Shown here: positions 42,556-45,672 of the stretch, piece by piece
How the letters are laid out: each line of letters starts with the position of its first letter
How positions within the stretch are numbered: position 1 is the first letter of the stretch
Source of the DNA: Bacteroidota bacterium
GTDB taxonomy: Bacteria; Bacteroidota; Bacteroidia; Chitinophagales; Chitinophagaceae
Direction of reading: 5' to 3'
Assembly: GCA_018267585.1 (NCBI GenBank)
Contig: JAFDYE010000840.1
Span: 1-45,672, forward strand
Length of the DNA: 45,672 bases
Program-made: the position numbers and the translations under genes
Notes under the pieces: model-generated
Databases searched by the model: none
The model's input: the letters and a program-made list of their open reading frames with translations, nothing else
What the model was told of the DNA's origin: nothing

Positions 42556-43050
42556 CTACCCTTTTGGCGGCGGGACTATGATGTCGCGGTAACAGAAAGG
42601 CAGCCGCCCGCCGGTGAGCGCCGACCAGGAGTGGCGGCGTATCGCCGGCTGCGTGATCACAATGCGCGGCTCGTCTACTATAGTGTCCGCAATACGGAAG
42701 GAAGGCAGCGTCTTTTTTGCGCCATGGCTATCATGCGCAAATTCTCCCGACTGACGGATAAGGCGTTCCTCGTTGTCGTCGTCGAGACAGTACAGCCATC
42801 CGGCTTTTTGTCTTATGACGTCGTACAAATGGCCATTGTACCAGCATTCCCGTCCGGTCTCCTCCCATTTTCCATGGGCGTCGACGTCGGCCCGGGAGAC
42901 CCGGAAGAATGCGGCATCCGGGAGCGCCGCTATCCAGGCCTCCCGGGCCGCCTCTTTGAGCCGCCACTGCTGCAGCAGGAACTGTCCATAGTATCCCAAC
43001 TGGGTGTAGAACAATAACAACAACAGTGATATGGAGGCTCCTTTTTTCAA
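42556..43050 (-). CDS. Small membrane-anchored protein of TonB-receptor loci, function unknown
   Basis: 164 residues. One N-terminal hydrophobic segment (MKKGASISLLLLLFYTQLGYYGQFLLQQW) serves as anchor or signal. A central block, KWEETGRECWYNGHLYDVIRQKAGWLYCLDDDNEERLI, matches a short conserved pattern I associate with unnamed proteins beside Bacteroidota TonB receptors (E-x-W-Y-x-G-x-L-Y-D-V…Y-C-x-x-D). It lies 43 nt upstream of the receptor start and 3 nt after the sortilin-like gene, so it is co-transcribed. The paired cysteines in the conserved block could bind metal or form a disulfide. Confidence 0.7.
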   Translation of the reverse strand: MKKGASISLLLLLFYTQLGYYGQFLLQQWRLKEAAREAWIAALPDAAFFRVSRADVDAHGKWEETGRECWYNGHLYDVIRQKAGWLYCLDDDNEERLIRQSGEFAHDSHGAKKTLPSFRIADTIVDEPRIVITQPAIRRHSWSALTGGRLPFCYRDIIVPPPKG

Positions 43051-43053
43051 TGG

Positions 43054-45672
43054 TCAACCTTTTCCTATTGGTTTTTCAACTTTTTCGCGGGGCAGTATTC
43101 CCCCGGGCTTTGGCAATGGATAATTCTTGAGCAGGGACTCATATCTGGCCTTCGTCGTAGCCAGACGGCCGCTGAGCAGGCTGTACACCTCCCGGTGCTG
43201 ATCGGTCGGCCGCCAGTCGGATCCGCCCGAGATGCTCTCCTTGGAGATGGTCAGGAACCTTTCCAGCAGCTGCGCCGGGCTCCGGAAGATATCCTCTCGC
43301 GCTCCCGTAGCGTGCACGTCGTGCAGCAGCGCTTCGACGTCGAGCAATTGCCGCTGCCAGGAAGCAAGCTTTTCTTTTTGCTTTTTGCCGGTCAGCGACG
43401 CCCCGGCGGCTTCTGCGCGGGAACGCAGTATCTCCAGCGTGTCGATCATGTGCAGCACGCTCTGGATCGACTGGAATATCTCCTTACCAAAGGCATACTG
43501 TAGCCGGATGTCCTCATCGGAACCTGCGGTATGCGGATCGCGCAATACTTCTACCGGCCGGCGGTACTCCTTTTCACCGATCTTCAGTACGACGGTATAG
43601 ACACCGGGCAGCACCTTGGCCGTAGGCAGGCCCGGTCCGATGTCCAGGTCATAGATCACCATCGCCCGTTCGCCGCTGGAGTCCAATTTTACCCAGTCGG
43701 CGTCTTCCGGCCGCGTGCGCAGCGGTGGCAGTACATAGGGCTGCAGCCCGAGGTCCCACCAGACGCGGTTGATGCCGGGCTTATTAGAGCCCTTTATCTG
43801 CTGTACCACATTGCCTGCGCCGTCGAGCACCATGACCTTGACCGTATCCCGAACGCTATCCTTCAGGTAATAGTTGATATCCGCACCATAGGGAGGGTTC
43901 TGCCCGGACGAAGCGCCGCGTTCTCCATGGATGGCGATATGCGGCCGGAAACGCCAGGCCTTGCGCATGGAGAAAAGATAAGCCTCCGACTGCTGTACCT
44001 GACGGGTGAACTCGCGGACAGGCGTAATGTCGTCGAGAATATAGAAACCCCGTCCATAGGTGCCGAGGACAAGATCCCTGAAGCCGCGCTGGATAGTGAT
44101 GCCATAGACGGGCACCGGCGGCAGGTTGTTCTTGAGGTGGACCCAATGGTCGCCGTCGTCGGGCGAGAAATAGAGGCCGTTGTCGGTACCGGCCCAGATC
44201 AGGCCCTTTTTGTCCGGGTCTTCCTTTATAGAGTGAACAAAAGAGGAGTAGCCGTGCGGGAAGCTTCCGGTGATCAGGCGCCAGGTCTTCCCGAAATCCG
44301 TGGTTTTATAGATATAGGGACTGAAGTCCCCGATGAACTGGCCGTTGACGGCGACATAGCACGCGCCTTCATCAAATGCGGAAGGACAGATATCGCGGAT
44401 GGTCGACCATTTCGGAAGACCGGGCATGTTGGGGCTGACGTCCTCCCAGTGTTTCCCGTCGTCGCGGGTGACGTGTACGAGCCCGTCGTTGGAACCGGTC
44501 CAGAGTACGCCTTCCTTTACGGGGGACTCGGCGATCGAGTAGAGCGTGCAACCGTCGAAAGTGAATAGATTGTCCGTGCTGACGCCGCCCGAACTCTGCT
44601 GGTGTGATTTGTCGTTGGTAGTGAGGTCCGGGCTGATGACGGACCAGGACTGACCTTCGTTGGTGGTAACGTGCACGTACTGGCTGCCGATATAGACCTT
44701 GTTGTGGTTGTGGCGGGAGATGGTCATGGGAAAGTTCCAGTGCCAGCGGTATTTCATTTCGGCGGGGGGATAGCCATAACCCGCCTCCGGCCAGGCGCGA
44801 ACGTCCCTGACGTGACCGGTCCGCAGATCGGTGCGGTCAAGGCCGCCGTCATAGCAGCCGGACCAGATGATGGAGTTGTCTTCGGGGTCTGGTTGCGCAA
44901 AACCGCTCTCGCATCCGCCTACCGTCGTCCAGAGCCCCGTCGGTATGCCGCCCTGCAGGCTGTTGCTGGGGCCGCGGTAGGAGCTGCCGTCCTGTCTGTT
45001 CCCATAAACATAATACGGCACCTGGTCGTCCACCGATACGTGGTACATCTGCGCGATGGGCAGGTTCACATTCTGCCAGGTCTTGCCGCCGTTGTAGGTC
45101 ATGTTCATACAGCCGTCGTGCGCAACCATCGCCCGGGCCGGGTCCTTGGGGTCGAACCACATGTCGTGCGTGTCGCCGCCGGGGCGATAGTCGCCGTTCC
45201 CGCCGTTGCCGTTGAATGACTTCCCCCCATTCTTCGACTCCATAACGGTGACACATATCGTAAAAACGTTGTCAGGGTTGCCCGTTGAGACGCGAACCCG
45301 GGTATAGTAAGAGGCCCGCTGCGCCATCGAGTGGCTGGTGAACATCTTCTTCCAGGTGACCCCGGCGTCTTCCGAGCGATACAGCGCCGGGTCCTTGTCT
45401 TCTATCAGGGCGTAAACGATATTCGGATCGCTGTAGGCGATGTCTACCGAGGTCTTGCCGACGGGATGCGAAGCGCCGCCGGGAAGCCCGCCGGCGAGCC
45501 GGTTCCAGGTCTTGCCGCCGTCGCTGGTCTTGAAGATGCCGCTGCCGGGCCCGCCGCTGTTGAGCTGCCAGGTCTTGAACGATATCTGCCACATCGCGGC
45601 GTAGAGGGTCCCGGGGTGCCGCGGGTCCATGGCCAGGTCCGAGCAACCGGTGAGCGAGTCGACGAAGAGCAC
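43054..45672 (-). CDS. Sortilin-like (VPS10-type) secreted glycosidase-family protein, 5' end outside window
   Basis: 873 codons, open at the window edge; the first codon seen is GTG, internal to the gene. The chain is a large beta-propeller with VPS10/sortilin and Asp-box repeats: GIFKTSDGGKTWNRL, YRSEDAGVTWKKM, MTYNGGKTWQNV, HVTRDDGKHWEDV, YKTTDFGKTWRLI, YFSPDDGDHWVHL. A helical C-terminal part follows (DEDIRLQYAFGKEIFQSIQSVLHMIDTLEILRSRAEAAG…). Bacteroidota annotate this group as 'VPS10 domain-containing' or 'glycosyl hydrolase', but no activity is proven. It ends 3 nt before the small membrane-anchored protein gene, so it heads the visible part of the uptake operon. Confidence 0.85.
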   Translation of the reverse strand: MLFVDSLTGCSDLAMDPRHPGTLYAAMWQISFKTWQLNSGGPGSGIFKTSDGGKTWNRLAGGLPGGASHPVGKTSVDIAYSDPNIVYALIEDKDPALYRSEDAGVTWKKMFTSHSMAQRASYYTRVRVSTGNPDNVFTICVTVMESKNGGKSFNGNGGNGDYRPGGDTHDMWFDPKDPARAMVAHDGCMNMTYNGGKTWQNVNLPIAQMYHVSVDDQVPYYVYGNRQDGSSYRGPSNSLQGGIPTGLWTTVGGCESGFAQPDPEDNSIIWSGCYDGGLDRTDLRTGHVRDVRAWPEAGYGYPPAEMKYRWHWNFPMTISRHNHNKVYIGSQYVHVTTNEGQSWSVISPDLTTNDKSHQQSSGGVSTDNLFTFDGCTLYSIAESPVKEGVLWTGSNDGLVHVTRDDGKHWEDVSPNMPGLPKWSTIRDICPSAFDEGACYVAVNGQFIGDFSPYIYKTTDFGKTWRLITGSFPHGYSSFVHSIKEDPDKKGLIWAGTDNGLYFSPDDGDHWVHLKNNLPPVPVYGITIQRGFRDLVLGTYGRGFYILDDITPVREFTRQVQQSEAYLFSMRKAWRFRPHIAIHGERGASSGQNPPYGADINYYLKDSVRDTVKVMVLDGAGNVVQQIKGSNKPGINRVWWDLGLQPYVLPPLRTRPEDADWVKLDSSGERAMVIYDLDIGPGLPTAKVLPGVYTVVLKIGEKEYRRPVEVLRDPHTAGSDEDIRLQYAFGKEIFQSIQSVLHMIDTLEILRSRAEAAGASLTGKKQKEKLASWQRQLLDVEALLHDVHATGAREDIFRSPAQLLERFLTISKESISGGSDWRPTDQHREVYSLLSGRLATTKARYESLLKNYPLPKPGGILPREKVEKPIGKG

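Noticed and set aside
43531-44568. 345-codon plus-strand frame opposite the sortilin-like gene
   Set aside because: Antisense shadow; the minus strand carries the propeller repeats.

Overview
The window reads as a chromosomal segment from a GC-rich member of the Bacteroidota, most likely family Chitinophagaceae. The evidence is a SusD/RagB outer-membrane lipoprotein, TlpA-type thioredoxins with long N-terminal extensions, a type IX secretion (T9SS) sorting domain, a TonB-dependent receptor with a helical-backbone ABC importer, an lmo0937-type micro-membrane protein, and promoters that fit the Bacteroidota TTG / TAnnTTTG pattern, several of them only 4 nt from the ATG. I see no insertion sequence, prophage, integrase or CRISPR array. 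The genus is inferred, not shown.

Layout. 1-2.2 kb: end of a SusD gene plus a TlpA-like thioredoxin, closed by a strong terminator. 2.4-7.6 kb: a NarL-type regulator, DNA polymerase IV, a nicotinate phosphoribosyltransferase gene broken by an internal deletion and frameshift, a DHFR-like reductase, and an AraC regulator with a small lipoprotein. 7.7-10.3 kb: a large T9SS-secreted beta-propeller-like protein. 10.3-15.3 kb: a candidate small RNA, an M20 amidohydrolase, a GroEL without GroES preceded by a perfect 24-bp palindrome, and a divergent aldehyde dehydrogenase. 15.3-16.7 kb: an ECF41-type sigma factor with its carboxymuconolactone decarboxylase partner and a candidate self-recognised promoter. 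16.7-21.3 kb: a glycosidase-like protein, a rhomboid protease and a NagX/HGSNAT-like acyltransferase on one strand. 21.4-25 kb: a MarR-GNAT fusion under a candidate MarR operator, small membrane and acidic proteins, a zinc-ribbon MBL-fold protein, and tRNA-Cys with a palindrome over its promoter. 25-26.6 kb: DUF488, a periplasmic UlaG-like MBL protein and a deletion-scarred GNAT pseudogene. 26.6-29.7 kb: ECF sigma factor, membrane anti-sigma factor with a HEAT-repeat sensor part, and two exported DUF4097 proteins. 29.8-35.7 kb: an IGHMBP2-like helicase, divergent HxlR/SDR, a secreted protein of unknown function and a lipoprotein. 35.8-45.7 kb: one long minus-strand run with a sortilin-like secreted protein, a small membrane-anchored protein, a TonB receptor, a heme/iron ABC importer (HmuTUV type), an LVIVD-repeat lipoprotein and an outer-membrane barrel.

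How the genes work together. Three modules stand out: the ferric or heme uptake operon with unusual surface accessories; the sigma/anti-sigma/DUF4097 envelope cassette, one of whose products carries a run of cysteines; and the ECF41-CMD pair. Regulatory DNA is unusually readable here, with palindromes at groEL, marR-GNAT, tRNA-Cys and HxlR/SDR. Two metabolic genes (pncB and a GNAT) show the same damage, an internal deletion with a frameshift, which suggests either recent decay or assembly errors.
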